From Halobacteriovorax marinus (GTDB taxonomy: Bacteria; Bdellovibrionota; Bacteriovoracia; Bacteriovoracales; Bacteriovoracaceae), in NCBI GenBank assembly GCA_002163155.1, contig MAAO01000006.1:1178001-1242000 (forward strand): a DNA stretch of 64,000 nt, written 5' to 3'. A program made the position numbers and the translations under genes. The notes under the pieces are model-generated. The model did not search any database, had not been told where the DNA came from, and saw only the letters and a program-made list of their open reading frames with translations. Below, in pieces: positions 1 to 9,324 of the stretch. Position 1 is the first letter of the stretch. Each line of letters opens with the position of its first letter.

Positions 1-551
1 GCACCTTTGTAGGCCTTATAGTCTTCAATACTTCCCATACTTTCTTCAGTATCTTCTTTATAGTCTGATTCTATTTGAACTTCGAGATAATGAGGGTCTT
101 TAAAGTCACCTTGATGACTAACATGTTCCGCAACAGGACTTATTTCATGGTTGCTAGAGTACTCTAAATCTACTTTCAATGAGTGAAAGTGTTTTTCAAA
201 GAGGTCTTTCTTTTCTCCAGATAGGTTGCGCTCAAATTCTCTAAGCTTTGAAATAGTATTTGCATAGATCCTTTCTAATTTAGCTTTTTGGTTGGGATCC
301 GCTCTATGAAAGAGAGCAAAGTATTTCTTTCTCGCAAGAAGATGTTGCTCCAGAAGATTATTATATTTTAAAGTCACCATATCTTCCATGGGAAGACGGG
401 GAGATTTCTTAAAATTCTTTTTTCGTCTATTCGTATTAGAAGATGAACCAGCTTTCTTATTGAAGGGCTTATTCTTATTTTTTCCACGATATCTATTGCG
501 TGATTGATTAGACTTATTAGGTTGGTTGGGCTTTGCTTGTTGTTCGGACAT
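1..551 (-). CDS. Partial gene, basic low-complexity N-terminus, function unknown
   Basis: The frame runs off the left edge, so the C-terminus is missing; about 183 codons are visible. The start was chosen on the reverse strand: an ATG with GAGGAAT at a normal distance upstream, and no stop in frame to the window edge. Residues 1-50 are low-complexity and basic, dominated by Asn, Lys, Arg, Gln and Ser (for example RNRYRGKNKNK), a make-up common in disordered or nucleic-acid-binding tails. Residues 55-110 look helical and highly charged, and the visible end is acidic. There is no signal peptide. I do not recognise a family. A 62-codon frame overlapping the start (374-562) is in another phase and is not a gene. 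Confidence 0.8.
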   Translation of the reverse strand, partial: MSEQQAKPNQPNKSNQSRNRYRGKNKNKPFNKKAGSSSNTNRRKKNFKKSPRLPMEDMVTLKYNNLLEQHLLARKKYFALFHRADPNQKAKLERIYANTISKLREFERNLSGEKKDLFEKHFHSLKVDLEYSSNHEISPVAEHVSHQGDFKDPHYLEVQIESDYKEDTEESMGSIEDYKAYKG

Positions 552-764
552 TGATTCCTCATAGATTCTATTATCTAGATCATATAAACTGGATTTCTAC
601 TAATAGTGATGTAATTTTAAAGATCATGATTGTGTTAGTCAATTAGAGTTAGAAGAATCATGTCACGGATAAGTTTTTTTTAAGAATTTTAGGAAAAGAC
701 TTTGATTAATGTTTAAAACCCTTTAAATATAAGATGTCTTAATAGTTAATATAAGGAGATATAG

Positions 765-1751
765 ATGACAACTAAACGCGTTAGAGTCGCCGTTACTGGT
801 GCAGCAGGTCAAATTGGTTATGCAATCCTATTTAGAATTGCTTCTGGTCAAATGTTTGGAACAGATACTGAAGTAGAGCTAAGCTTACTTGAGCTTCCTC
901 ATGCATTAGGTGCCCTTGAAGGTGTAAAGATGGAGTTAGACGATTGTGCTTTTCCACTTTTGAAAAATATTGTTTGTACTGACAAAATGGAAGAGGCCTT
1001 TGCTGGAACTAACTGGATTTTAGCTATTGGAGCTGTTCCTAGAAAAGATGGAATGGAAAGAGCTGACCTTCTTAAAGTTAATGGTGGGATCTTTGGTCCA
1101 CTAGGTAAGGCCATGGCCGCTCACGGAGCAGATGATTGTAAATTATTTGTTGTTGGAAATCCTTGTAATACAAATTGTCTTATTGCCATGGAAAATTCTG
1201 GTCTACCAAAAGATCGTTTCTTTGCCATGACAACACTTGATGAGAATAGAGCAAAAACTCAACTTGCTACGAAAGCAGGGGTCGATGTTACAGAAGTGAC
1301 AAATATGACTATTTGGGGAAATCACTCAGCAACTCAATATCCAGATTTCTACAATGCTAAAATTGGTGGAAAGTCAGCAGCTGATGTAATCACTGATTCT
1401 GAATGGTTAAATGGAGAGTTTATCTCAACTGTTCAAAAGCGTGGAGCAGCCATTATTAAGGCCCGTGGAGCAAGTTCAGCAGCATCTGCTGCCAATGCTT
1501 GTGTAAGAGGTGTTCACGCCCTTACTCACGATACTCCTGCAGGAGAGACGTTCTCAATGTGTCTTTCTTCAAAAGGTGAGTACGGAGTAGACGAAGGTCT
1601 TATCTTCTCTTACCCATGTCGTGTTGATAATGGAACTCTTAAAGTTGTAGAGACTGTTGAGCATAACGATTTTGGTAAAGAAAAATTTCAAACAACTCTC
1701 GAAGAATTAAGAGCTGAAAAAGCTTCTGTTAAAGAGATGGGTTTAATTTAA
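765..1751 (+). CDS. mdh: Malate dehydrogenase
   Basis: NAD-dependent malate dehydrogenase of the citric acid cycle, interconverting malate and oxaloacetate in the cytoplasm. The protein is 328 residues, normal for the MDH group that resembles the animal cytosolic enzyme. The dinucleotide-binding loop GAAGQIG is at residues 12-18. The substrate-binding arginines are Arg93 and Arg99 (VPRKDGMER) and Arg162 (LDENR), and the catalytic pair is Asp159 and His187 (WGNHS). A strong ribosome binding site, AAGGAG, precedes the ATG. The gene stands alone and ends at a strong hairpin terminator shared with the small lipoprotein gene opposite. Nothing odd is seen. Confidence 0.97.
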   Translation: MTTKRVRVAVTGAAGQIGYAILFRIASGQMFGTDTEVELSLLELPHALGALEGVKMELDDCAFPLLKNIVCTDKMEEAFAGTNWILAIGAVPRKDGMERADLLKVNGGIFGPLGKAMAAHGADDCKLFVVGNPCNTNCLIAMENSGLPKDRFFAMTTLDENRAKTQLATKAGVDVTEVTNMTIWGNHSATQYPDFYNAKIGGKSAADVITDSEWLNGEFISTVQKRGAAIIKARGASSAASAANACVRGVHALTHDTPAGETFSMCLSSKGEYGVDEGLIFSYPCRVDNGTLKVVETVEHNDFGKEKFQTTLEELRAEKASVKEMGLI

Positions 1752-1763
1752 TTTAATTCAAAA

Positions 1764-1791
1764 AAAAATGGGACCTTCTGGTCCCATTTTT
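1764..1791. terminator. Bidirectional intrinsic terminator between mdh and a lipoprotein gene
   Basis: A perfect 12-base-pair stem (AAAAATGGGACC with GGTCCCATTTTT) around a TTCT loop. Each strand reads a T-run after the stem, so it can end mdh transcription rightward and the small lipoprotein gene leftward. Confidence 0.9.
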
Positions 1792-1942
1792 AATAATCTC
1801 TTGTGAGATGTGATCTGTCTTCATCCTGTTCGTACACTGAATGAATAGGGTGTTCATTTACCGAACTAATTGTTCGTGAACCTGTCGTGCAAGACGATAT
1901 AAACAACGTTCCTAAGATAAGTAGAAAAATGGACTTCTTCAT
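1790..1942 (-). CDS. Small lipoprotein, 50 residues
   Basis: A short gene found by reading the reverse strand: ATG preceded by AAGGAG, 50 codons, and a TAA stop that touches the shared terminator. The product begins MKKSIFLLILGTLFISSC. This is a type II signal peptide with lipobox ISSC and Cys18 as the lipid-modified residue. The mature part is only about 33 residues and is polar (His, Asp, Glu and Ser rich) with no further cysteine. It should sit in the inner or outer membrane; the residue after Cys is Thr, which does not match the Asp retention signal known from enterics. No family is recognised. The start signal, lipobox and terminator together make this a real gene, though its function cannot be named. 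Confidence 0.8.
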   Translation of the reverse strand: MKKSIFLLILGTLFISSCTTGSRTISSVNEHPIHSVYEQDEDRSHLTRDY

Positions 1943-2023
1943 AGTTGAGCTCCTTACTCAATTATACGGCTTATTTTCTCTTTCTCTTAAATTTATTATC
2001 TAAAATGTACTGGAATCAGTAAC

Positions 2024-2494
2024 TTAGGCTTCTTCTGATAAGTTGTTGCTGGCCCTGAACTTCTCTAGCGCCTGGAAGAATTCGCGCTGGTCTTCAATCT
2101 CTAGTGAGCTCATAGTCTGGACATTCTTCTTGCGAATCCCTTTTTGCGCCAACAATTCATCGGCACTTCTAAGTCTGCTGGTAATACTTTGCGCAATGGT
2201 CACAAGCCATGCTGGGAATTGGTTATCAATCTCTTCAACAGGGATTTTAATAATGGTGGTGTCTTCTAAACAGACTGCACTGGCACTTCTCTTCTTCTTA
2301 TCAAAGAAGCTCAGCTCTCCTAGATATTCGCCGGCACCTAAGTGGGCGAGAGGAGTGACTTTAGTTCCTTTGGAGACAAAAATTAAAATCTTTCCTGAAT
2401 GAATAATGAAGAGGTCGCAATCATCTTGCCCTTCGGCACAAATAATGTCGCCCTTCTTCAAGTTCATTGTTAGAGGTCCAGAAATTTCTGTCAT
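2024..2494 (-). CDS. Cyclic-nucleotide-binding-domain protein
   Basis: A single CRP-like cNMP-binding domain of 156 residues without a DNA-binding helix-turn-helix. It may therefore act as a stand-alone sensor or partner rather than a transcription factor. The beta-roll covers residues 8-95. The phosphate-binding cassette is recognisable as GELSFF (59-64) followed by the conserved Arg69-Ser70 (RSASA). The remaining 60 residues form the dimer-type helix and a charged tail. The start has AAGGAA upstream. It lies 10 bases after the SGNH-like gene on the same strand, so the two are probably co-transcribed. Whether cAMP, cGMP or another ligand binds cannot be decided from sequence. Confidence 0.85.
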   Translation of the reverse strand: MTEISGPLTMNLKKGDIICAEGQDDCDLFIIHSGKILIFVSKGTKVTPLAHLGAGEYLGELSFFDKKKRSASAVCLEDTTIIKIPVEEIDNQFPAWLVTIAQSITSRLRSADELLAQKGIRKKNVQTMSSLEIEDQREFFQALEKFRASNNLSEEA

Positions 2495-2504
2495 AACTTT
2501 TTCC

Positions 2505-3632
2505 TTAGATTTTAAAAATTTGTTTAATCACTAAAATGAGTTCAGCTTTAAGTTTATCGTAGTAGATACTTTGCGGAAAAATATCATCAACAAAAGTAAT
2601 ATTTCTCGCTAGTCCACTTTCAACAATGATGGCAAAGTCCACAAGTGAAATATCATTCTTAGTAGCATGGTTCTTTAGAATTTTATTAAAGATGGGATTA
2701 CCTCTCCAGTTACCACAGTCAAAAGCACTGGCCAATAGAAGATTTTTCTTAGCTTCTTTAATATTACCTTGCAGTAAGTAGGCCCTACCTAATTGAAAGT
2801 ATGTGGTGGCATTTCCAAATGATTGTCCTGCTAGCATTTTTAATCTGGCTAGAGCCTCTTTTGATTGACCTTTTTTAAGAAGTTTATCAATATCATTTTG
2901 TTCGATCATAATGGTGTTGGTAATGGAATTATCACAGACAATTCTTGGAGCTACTTCTAGATTTATGGGAGCAGTAACGAAAACCAAAGTGGATCCTTTC
3001 TCGCGCATGAAAGAGCTCAATTCTTCTAGCTGCAATTGGTAGTACTTGTATATATACTCTGCCCTAAGTTGCGAAACTTTTGAACTGCTCGCCTTTTTAA
3101 AGGCCTTAATTTCTTTCTTCAAATAGAAGTACTTGCTTGGGGCCTTATAGAGAAATTTACTGGTCCAGGGAAAACTCATAAGAATTGAAGAGTACCTATC
3201 GTCCTTGAAAATTTTAAAATTAGCTTCAAAAATTTGTCGGTCTCGCGTAAGAAATCTCTCTTCTAGAAACTCTTCAGAGCCACCAAAATAGAGCACCATA
3301 GAGGGGATTTTCTTCAAAGACTTTAATTTCTTTAAAGTTCGGTGTAATCCTTCTCCCTCTGCTGACCAATTATATATCTTTAGCGGGTTTCGTAAATTCT
3401 TAGAGATACTTTCATTAATACCGGGTAGGTATTTATTGAGAGAAGATCCCAGACGATCTCCAATAATGAGGATGTCACTTTCTTGGATTTTTACTCTGTC
3501 TGCGACTTTACTAGCGGCCACAACGAAGGGATAGGGATAGATAGTGGTGGGCGTAGTTTTGAACTTCAGGTAAACAAATGTTCCTGTGCCCAGTAGTAAG
3601 AGAAGAAATAAAATGCTTATTTTCTTGATCAT
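2505..3632 (-). CDS. Membrane-anchored SGNH-hydrolase-like protein with a TPR-like segment
   Basis: A 375-residue protein with one N-terminal membrane segment (about residues 4-23), so the bulk should lie in the periplasm. The pattern LIIGDR (55-60) resembles block I of SGNH/GDSL hydrolases, but the usual Ser is replaced by Arg. A C-terminal FVDDIFPQ resembles the DxxH block but lacks the His. If the fold is right, classical catalysis is doubtful. Residues about 255-300 contain a tetratricopeptide-like helix pair (FQLGRAYLLQGNIKEAKKNL). It lies upstream of the cNMP-binding gene in one transcription unit. The SGNH call is tentative, since it rests on two weak motifs. Confidence 0.6.
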   Translation of the reverse strand: MIKKISILFLLLLLGTGTFVYLKFKTTPTTIYPYPFVVAASKVADRVKIQESDILIIGDRLGSSLNKYLPGINESISKNLRNPLKIYNWSAEGEGLHRTLKKLKSLKKIPSMVLYFGGSEEFLEERFLTRDRQIFEANFKIFKDDRYSSILMSFPWTSKFLYKAPSKYFYLKKEIKAFKKASSSKVSQLRAEYIYKYYQLQLEELSSFMREKGSTLVFVTAPINLEVAPRIVCDNSITNTIMIEQNDIDKLLKKGQSKEALARLKMLAGQSFGNATTYFQLGRAYLLQGNIKEAKKNLLLASAFDCGNWRGNPIFNKILKNHATKNDISLVDFAIIVESGLARNITFVDDIFPQSIYYDKLKAELILVIKQIFKI

Positions 3633-3746
3633 TTCGTACTTTCAATCGCTTGTATAAGTAAATATTTATAAGTCCCCTTTATTGTATATAAAAACTCTGC
3701 TACATAAAAGCACTCAAGTACAAGTAATTAAGATATTAGGTATATT

Positions 3747-4955
3747 ATGCACCGCACCCCAGAACTCCTAGCTCCGGCAGGAAGTCTTGAAAAATTAAAA
3801 GTGGCCATCCTCTATGGCGCCAACGCTGTTTACCTCGGAGGCCAGAAATTTGGTCTGCGTACTGCCGCGGATAATTTCACCACCGCAGAGTTAGAAGAGG
3901 GTGTTCTCTTTGCTCACGAACGTGGGGCCAAGGTCTATGTAGTGCTCAATTCTTTCTTACACGATAGTGATCTAGAAGATCTGCCTGAATTTCTAGAATT
4001 ACTTGATCACTTAAAAGTTAATGCAGTAATAGTTTCTGACCTTGGTGTTATTGAAACAATTAAGAAACACTCAAATTTAGAAATTCATCTCTCCACTCAG
4101 GCAAGTTGTTTAAATACACAAGCGGCACTTGTATGGAAAGAGATGGGTGTTAAGAGAATAGTGCTTGGAAGAGAAATCTCTCTCGCTGACGCCTCTAAAA
4201 TCAAGAAGAAAACCGGATTAGAGATAGAGATGTTCATCCATGGTTCCATGTGTATGGCCTACTCTGGAAATTGTGTCATTTCAAATTACACTCAAGGGCG
4301 AGATAGTAACCGAGGTGGTTGCGCTCATAGTTGTCGCTTTGAGTACTCGCTAGACTTTTCAAATATTAAAAATGCCAGCAGTGATGAATTAAAAACTTAT
4401 TTCATGAGTTCAAAAGACTTAGAGGGAATTAGTGTTCTGCCAGAATTTATTGAGGCAGATATAGACTCTTTAAAAGTTGAAGGACGTATGAAGAGTCATC
4501 ACTATGCGGGAACTATAAGTAGTGTTTATTCTAAAGCGCTTAAATACTATAGAGAACATGGAAATATTCTTTCCACTCAAGTTATGGAGTGGGAGAGAGA
4601 GCTTAGAAAAATCACACATAGAGATTACACGGTGGGAAGTTTAATAGAACCTGCCGGTGCGGATTCTATTTATACGGAAAGAGAACATGAAACGCCTGAC
4701 TATGTTGTGGCCGGAGTAGTGCTTGAAGTCGTAAAAGAAGAATTCTTACTCATTGAAGTGAGAAGTGCCTTCTTACCAGGGGATACTCTTGAGCTGGTTC
4801 CCTTTGATGGAGACTGTGTACAATTTCCTGCTAGCTTAATGCAAGAGACGGATGGAACCAAATGTGAAAAGAGTCGTCCTGGAATTCTGTTAAAAATTCC
4901 TTACGTGAAAGAGGCCCAGCAATGGAACTTAGTCAGAGCACAGGTGAAGCAATGA
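3747..4955 (+). CDS. U32-family protein, TrhP/RlhA/UbiU-like, with iron-sulfur ligands
   Basis: A 402-residue member of the peptidase U32 family. Studied members are not peptidases but 4Fe-4S proteins that hydroxylate tRNA (TrhP, using prephenate), 23S rRNA (RlhA) or ubiquinone precursors (UbiU-UbiV). The opening PELLAPAGSLEKLK and GANAVYLGG are typical. The family signature contains four cysteines, Cys169-x6-Cys176-x15-Cys192-x3-Cys196, the expected cluster ligands. Length and C-terminal part fit the TrhP branch best. The next gene, a second U32-like protein, overlaps it by ATGA, so the two are translationally coupled and may form a pair. tRNA uridine hydroxylation is the most likely role but is inferred. 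Confidence 0.85.
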   Translation: MHRTPELLAPAGSLEKLKVAILYGANAVYLGGQKFGLRTAADNFTTAELEEGVLFAHERGAKVYVVLNSFLHDSDLEDLPEFLELLDHLKVNAVIVSDLGVIETIKKHSNLEIHLSTQASCLNTQAALVWKEMGVKRIVLGREISLADASKIKKKTGLEIEMFIHGSMCMAYSGNCVISNYTQGRDSNRGGCAHSCRFEYSLDFSNIKNASSDELKTYFMSSKDLEGISVLPEFIEADIDSLKVEGRMKSHHYAGTISSVYSKALKYYREHGNILSTQVMEWERELRKITHRDYTVGSLIEPAGADSIYTEREHETPDYVVAGVVLEVVKEEFLLIEVRSAFLPGDTLELVPFDGDCVQFPASLMQETDGTKCEKSRPGILLKIPYVKEAQQWNLVRAQVKQ

Positions 4956-6127
4956 ATCTCATTTCCGTTGTAGATACGTTAGAGCAAGCAGCGATCGCTA
5001 AGGCCTCTGGAGTTAAAGAGGTCCTGCTTGGAAATATGCTCTATTCTAGATTTGGAAAAATTTCTCCAAAGAGATATTCACAATTTATAGAAGAAGTAAA
5101 AAACCTTGGCTTAAGAGTTGTCTTTGATTGGGACATCTTAATGACCGAGACGGATTTTGATTTAAAGACTAGTGAGCTAGAAAAGTTTGACTGGAGTTTA
5201 GTAGACAGTGTTCGAGTACAAGATCCCGGTGCTCTCAAGTGGATTAAAGATCACTATCCAACTCTTCCCATTCAATATGTAGTGGAAGATGGCAATCATA
5301 ACCTGATTGGTTTAAAAACTTGGAAGAACTACGCAGGTGAGAACCTCGAGAGGTTAGTGCTCTCTATAGAACTTCCAAAAGCCAAGTTAGAAGAATATAT
5401 TCGTGAATTGAAAGTTCCCATTGAGATCTTAGTAGCGGGACGTATAGTACTTTTCTATACGCCGAGAAATTTAGTCTCTCCCTATTTATTAGATCACGAT
5501 GACGAGGGAACTAAATCGCTTTCACAGATCATTGAGATTGAAGGCTCTAGCGAAGAGACTCCCCATAAGGGTTTTCCCATTACTGAAAACTTGCATGGAA
5601 CTTTTATGTTCAATACTAAAGATCAATTCTTGTGTGATCAAGTAGCAGACTTAAAAGAAATGGGACTTAGCTTTGCGAGAATAGATATTAGACATTTTGC
5701 TGATGTGACACTTCTTCCTAAGTTATGTTCGCAATTACAAGATCCAAGTGCCGAGAAATCAGAGGCCTTAAAAGAAGCTTACCCAGGTTCCATAATTAGA
5801 GGTTTTTATCACGTCAATAAATCTGACGTGCTCTTTAAGAAATTAAAGAATCAAAGAACCCAGAGAAAAGATGAGTCCTATCTAGGCGACGTCTTAGATG
5901 TAAAAAAGAAGAAACACTTAGCTATCATTGTTAAGAGTAGGGAACTCACTTTAAAAGTGGGAATGAATCTCACTTATAAGACACCAGACGGGAAAGAGAA
6001 GACACAAAATATTGAAGAAATCTTCAATTCATCGGGTAAAGTTGTTGATGAAGTACTCCCCGGAGAAATAGGTTTTGTTTCCCATGTGGGTGGCATTAGC
6101 GTTAAAACTATGGTTTATTGCCAATAA
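4952..6127 (+). CDS. Second U32-like protein, cysteine ligands missing
   Basis: I chose the ATG at 4952, which overlaps the stop of the upstream U32 gene (ATGA), giving 391 residues; a longer in-frame version from 4922 would have no reason to exist. The N-terminal half has the U32 barrel pattern (KASGVKEVLLGN). The region LVAGRIVLFYTPRNLVSP aligns by eye with the segment that carries the first cysteines in UbiV- or TrhP-like proteins, yet contains none. Only three scattered cysteines exist in the whole protein. The C-terminal 80 residues resemble the beta-rich U32 C-terminal domain. It may be the non-catalytic partner of the upstream protein, as in two-gene TrhP1/TrhP2 or UbiU/UbiV arrangements. 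This pairing is inference. Confidence 0.75.
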   Translation: MNLISVVDTLEQAAIAKASGVKEVLLGNMLYSRFGKISPKRYSQFIEEVKNLGLRVVFDWDILMTETDFDLKTSELEKFDWSLVDSVRVQDPGALKWIKDHYPTLPIQYVVEDGNHNLIGLKTWKNYAGENLERLVLSIELPKAKLEEYIRELKVPIEILVAGRIVLFYTPRNLVSPYLLDHDDEGTKSLSQIIEIEGSSEETPHKGFPITENLHGTFMFNTKDQFLCDQVADLKEMGLSFARIDIRHFADVTLLPKLCSQLQDPSAEKSEALKEAYPGSIIRGFYHVNKSDVLFKKLKNQRTQRKDESYLGDVLDVKKKKHLAIIVKSRELTLKVGMNLTYKTPDGKEKTQNIEEIFNSSGKVVDEVLPGEIGFVSHVGGISVKTMVYCQ

Positions 6128-6357
6128 ATTAAGCTGTAAATAAAAACTCTTTCCATGCCTCTCTAAGTCTTATAAAACAATGGGTTTTGTTTGAAATTAG
6201 GCCTAACTCACTAAAATTCTATTCAAGTTTTCCAAAGTTACTTCAGTTAACTTTTCTTAACCTTTTTTCACTACAATTATTGAACAGTTTACTCATAAAA
6301 TAACTTAAGAGAATGATTAAATCTGACGAACTTAATAAGGTAAGCATCGGAGAAATT

Positions 6358-9324
6358 GTGAAGAGAGTTATTGTTCAATCTATTTTATTTCTATTTTGTA
6401 TTGAGTCTTATGCTCTTCCTGGCATGTCAGATATTGTCTTTGATTACTCTCTAAACGACAAATTATTTTCAAGTTCTGCACTCAAGTGTCGCAACTTAGC
6501 AGTCAATGATAAAGGATTAGATAACTTAGTCTCTGCTTTAGGTAAATTTAATTGCAACGCAATAAAAGAGCCTGAGGAATTTTGTCAATGTGTAGATGCT
6601 ATTTCAGCAGACGGAATTACTCTTTCAGAAGATGAAAGAGATCGAATGAGCAAACTATTATTTGAAGAAACGCTAGAAGATCTTTTTACAGCAACAGAAA
6701 ATAGTATTGTTAGCACTGATGATTTTCAAAATATGAAAATAGGATTTGCTCTAGTTCCTAGTGCTAAAATATGTTTTGAAGGTCGCTATAATACATATGG
6801 TCTTTTAAAAGAAAAAGAAAAGTCTGGTGAACCACTTACCTTAAGTGAACAACTCCAAAAAAGAGTTTATAATAAACTCGAATCCTTTGTTCCTAAGAAC
6901 GAAAATATAGTAGAAAATTTAAATAATAAAAAACAAGTGAGTAGGACTTTTCAGGTAATTAGAGAAGGCATTGAAATTGAGCTAGAAAAGTATAAAGGTC
7001 TTTATGACAGTAAGAAAGATAAAGAAGATATCTTAAAAGGCGTTGTTGCAGATTTTGATTACTCAAAGATTGAGGGGAATTCCCCATTGACTTCTCTAAA
7101 GCATTTAAGTGATAGGGATGACATGCTCTATGATTTAATAGAAAGAGAATTTGTTCGTGAAGGTGCTCAACCTTTTGCTAATACAGGTGGTATGGCTGGA
7201 TTAATGGCTTCGGGATATCTTGGAGGAATTAACCAAGAACATATAAGAAATACCGAAAATGATAGGCTCCTAGAGAGAGTCACTCACAGTGCTTGTGGAG
7301 AAGTAACTGCAGCTATTAAGAAAATTGGAAAAATAGATTTTAAAAAAGAAGTGCGAAATATTAAAAATAGTGTTTTTAGACCAAAGACTGAGGATGATCA
7401 CAATCTCATTGCTATGATTGAAGATAAAATGCTCAAAGAAATGCAATCGAATAATAAAAATATCAGTAAGAGTGAACTTCAAGAGAAATTATTCAATATT
7501 GATCTCATGTATTGTTCAGAAAGAAAGAAAATTAACTTTCGAGATTTAGACCCAAATGAAGAAAAGAAAGTGCAAGAAGTTTTAGCAAAAATAGAAGAAA
7601 TTGATACTATTAGAAAGAATGAGTCGAAGAGACTTGCACGATTAGAAGCTGAGAATGCCAAAGACCAAAAAGTACTAACAGAAAAAGCTATAGTCCTTGG
7701 ACAACTCAATAGTCAGGTCGCGATTATGGAGGCATTTTTGAGTGGGGATTATGCAAAAGATGGAGTTTTTGGAAACGATATTGATTACCAAGATCCTAGC
7801 TTTTTAAACCTTTTCATTGGCTTAAATGACGATAATAAAACATATAAATCAATGGTAGCTCAAGGAAAAAAGCAGCGATATCATCCAATGCCTGCAAGCC
7901 AGAAAGACTCTTTGATTGCTAAGATTAGCGGCTTAAAAGAAGTTATTAAAAAAGATGAATTAGCACTTAATGAAAAAGTGAGCTCTTTTTCCTCTAGATA
8001 TTCCTCCATAGAGGAACTTAGAATATCAGTTAAAGAGTTAGGAAATAAACAAGCAGCTCTAGAGGTAAGAGCTCAAAACATTGCCGGTAAAGATCGAGCA
8101 GACGCGATGTTGAGTGATCTCGATAGAAGGACAAATAAGAGTACGGGGACAGTTGGGGCATCATCCATGATGACTAGACATTTTTCACCAAAAAGCTCTA
8201 GACGTGAACGTCTAAAAGAATTCTTTTCAAGTAAAGGTGATAGTCAATCTAAGGAAAAGTATTTAGATAAAATAGATTCTAAAGTTTCTACCAGTAAGGC
8301 GATTTCAGCGTTTAACAACGGTAAGGTGGAAAAAGTTACAACTGGAGCAAAGCCTTCTGAGTCAGTGTTTAAGTCTGCAACTAAAAGCGTTAATGCTAAC
8401 CCTTTTGCTCAAAAACAAACCTTAAGTAATAAGAATATGAAAGTTAATTCTCTAAATAATCCCGTTGTAAATATTAAATCAAATAGAGAACTAGAACTAG
8501 AAAAAAGCTTAAAAAGACTTGAAGATATTATCTCTAACCAAAGTAATGCTACTAGCGCAAAGAGCGCTCAAGCAGCAAAAGACGCTAAAGAAATTGATAC
8601 TATTAAAGCTGATATCGAAATGCAAAAGCTCTTAGCTGAAAAAGATAAAATCGCTAGAGAGATTGCTGATCTTAATAAGGTAGAAACAGTTAAGCCGCAA
8701 ATTACGACTAAAGCACCAGCTGCTAAAGATTTTTCAAGGCCTAGTTCTGTGAATACTTTTAGTGGCGTGAGATCTCCTATAAGATCGAGTTCATCTAGAT
8801 CAAGTGCTCAAGCTCCAACGAGCTCTGACTCAAGAAGTAATGTAAGCTCGTCTAGTGCGACTCCAAGTGCTGTAACTAGTAATACTCAAAGTGCTCAGGC
8901 AAGCTCAGGAACTTCTAATCCTAGATCTAGCGATTCAAGTTCTGTGGGTTCTAGAGGTTTAGCTCTTACTAGAGGTGAGGGTAGTTCAAGCTTCGAAGTA
9001 GATAAAGTATCAGGAAATGAATCCATTGGAGATTCTAGAATTGTAAGAGTTGATTTTGAAATCGATTCTCTACCAGCAAATGAGCGAGAAGAATTATTTA
9101 AGTCTCTCTTCTTAAGCGGTGAAGATTCAATTGTTATTGAAACTCCAGAGGGTGAAAAACTCGTAGTTAAGAATACTGAAGATCTTAAGGCCATGCAGGA
9201 AAATCTTAAAGAAGAGACAATAGTTGGGGAAAAAGAAGAAGCTCCTGTGAGAAGACATAAGAAAATGACTCACGAAGAGCTGATTAAGATTTTAAAAGTA
9301 GGTAGTGCTAACGAAGATCAATAA
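6358..9324 (+). CDS. Large exported coiled-coil protein, function unknown
   Basis: I prefer the GTG start at 6358. It has CGGAGA upstream and gives a clean signal peptide (MKRVIVQSILFLFCIESYA, then LPG). The in-frame ATG at 6313 would add 15 residues including three acidic ones before the hydrophobic core. The product is about 988 residues. Cysteines cluster in the first 130 mature residues (CRNLA, FNCN, FCQC), suggesting a disulfide-bonded periplasmic head. Long charged coiled coils follow (roughly residues 400-450, 520-590 and 700-770), then a Ser/Ala/Thr-rich low-complexity stretch near 800-890 and an acidic C-terminus. No known domain is recognised. The last 17 bases overlap the convergent methylase gene. 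Confidence 0.85.
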   Translation: MKRVIVQSILFLFCIESYALPGMSDIVFDYSLNDKLFSSSALKCRNLAVNDKGLDNLVSALGKFNCNAIKEPEEFCQCVDAISADGITLSEDERDRMSKLLFEETLEDLFTATENSIVSTDDFQNMKIGFALVPSAKICFEGRYNTYGLLKEKEKSGEPLTLSEQLQKRVYNKLESFVPKNENIVENLNNKKQVSRTFQVIREGIEIELEKYKGLYDSKKDKEDILKGVVADFDYSKIEGNSPLTSLKHLSDRDDMLYDLIEREFVREGAQPFANTGGMAGLMASGYLGGINQEHIRNTENDRLLERVTHSACGEVTAAIKKIGKIDFKKEVRNIKNSVFRPKTEDDHNLIAMIEDKMLKEMQSNNKNISKSELQEKLFNIDLMYCSERKKINFRDLDPNEEKKVQEVLAKIEEIDTIRKNESKRLARLEAENAKDQKVLTEKAIVLGQLNSQVAIMEAFLSGDYAKDGVFGNDIDYQDPSFLNLFIGLNDDNKTYKSMVAQGKKQRYHPMPASQKDSLIAKISGLKEVIKKDELALNEKVSSFSSRYSSIEELRISVKELGNKQAALEVRAQNIAGKDRADAMLSDLDRRTNKSTGTVGASSMMTRHFSPKSSRRERLKEFFSSKGDSQSKEKYLDKIDSKVSTSKAISAFNNGKVEKVTTGAKPSESVFKSATKSVNANPFAQKQTLSNKNMKVNSLNNPVVNIKSNRELELEKSLKRLEDIISNQSNATSAKSAQAAKDAKEIDTIKADIEMQKLLAEKDKIAREIADLNKVETVKPQITTKAPAAKDFSRPSSVNTFSGVRSPIRSSSSRSSAQAPTSSDSRSNVSSSSATPSAVTSNTQSAQASSGTSNPRSSDSSSVGSRGLALTRGEGSSSFEVDKVSGNESIGDSRIVRVDFEIDSLPANEREELFKSLFLSGEDSIVIETPEGEKLVVKNTEDLKAMQENLKEETIVGEKEEAPVRRHKKMTHEELIKILKVGSANEDQ

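Noticed and set aside
374-562. Minus-strand frame of 62 codons near the left edge
   Set aside because: It overlaps the partial gene at 1-551 in another phase; the partial gene has a better binding site and stays open to the window edge.
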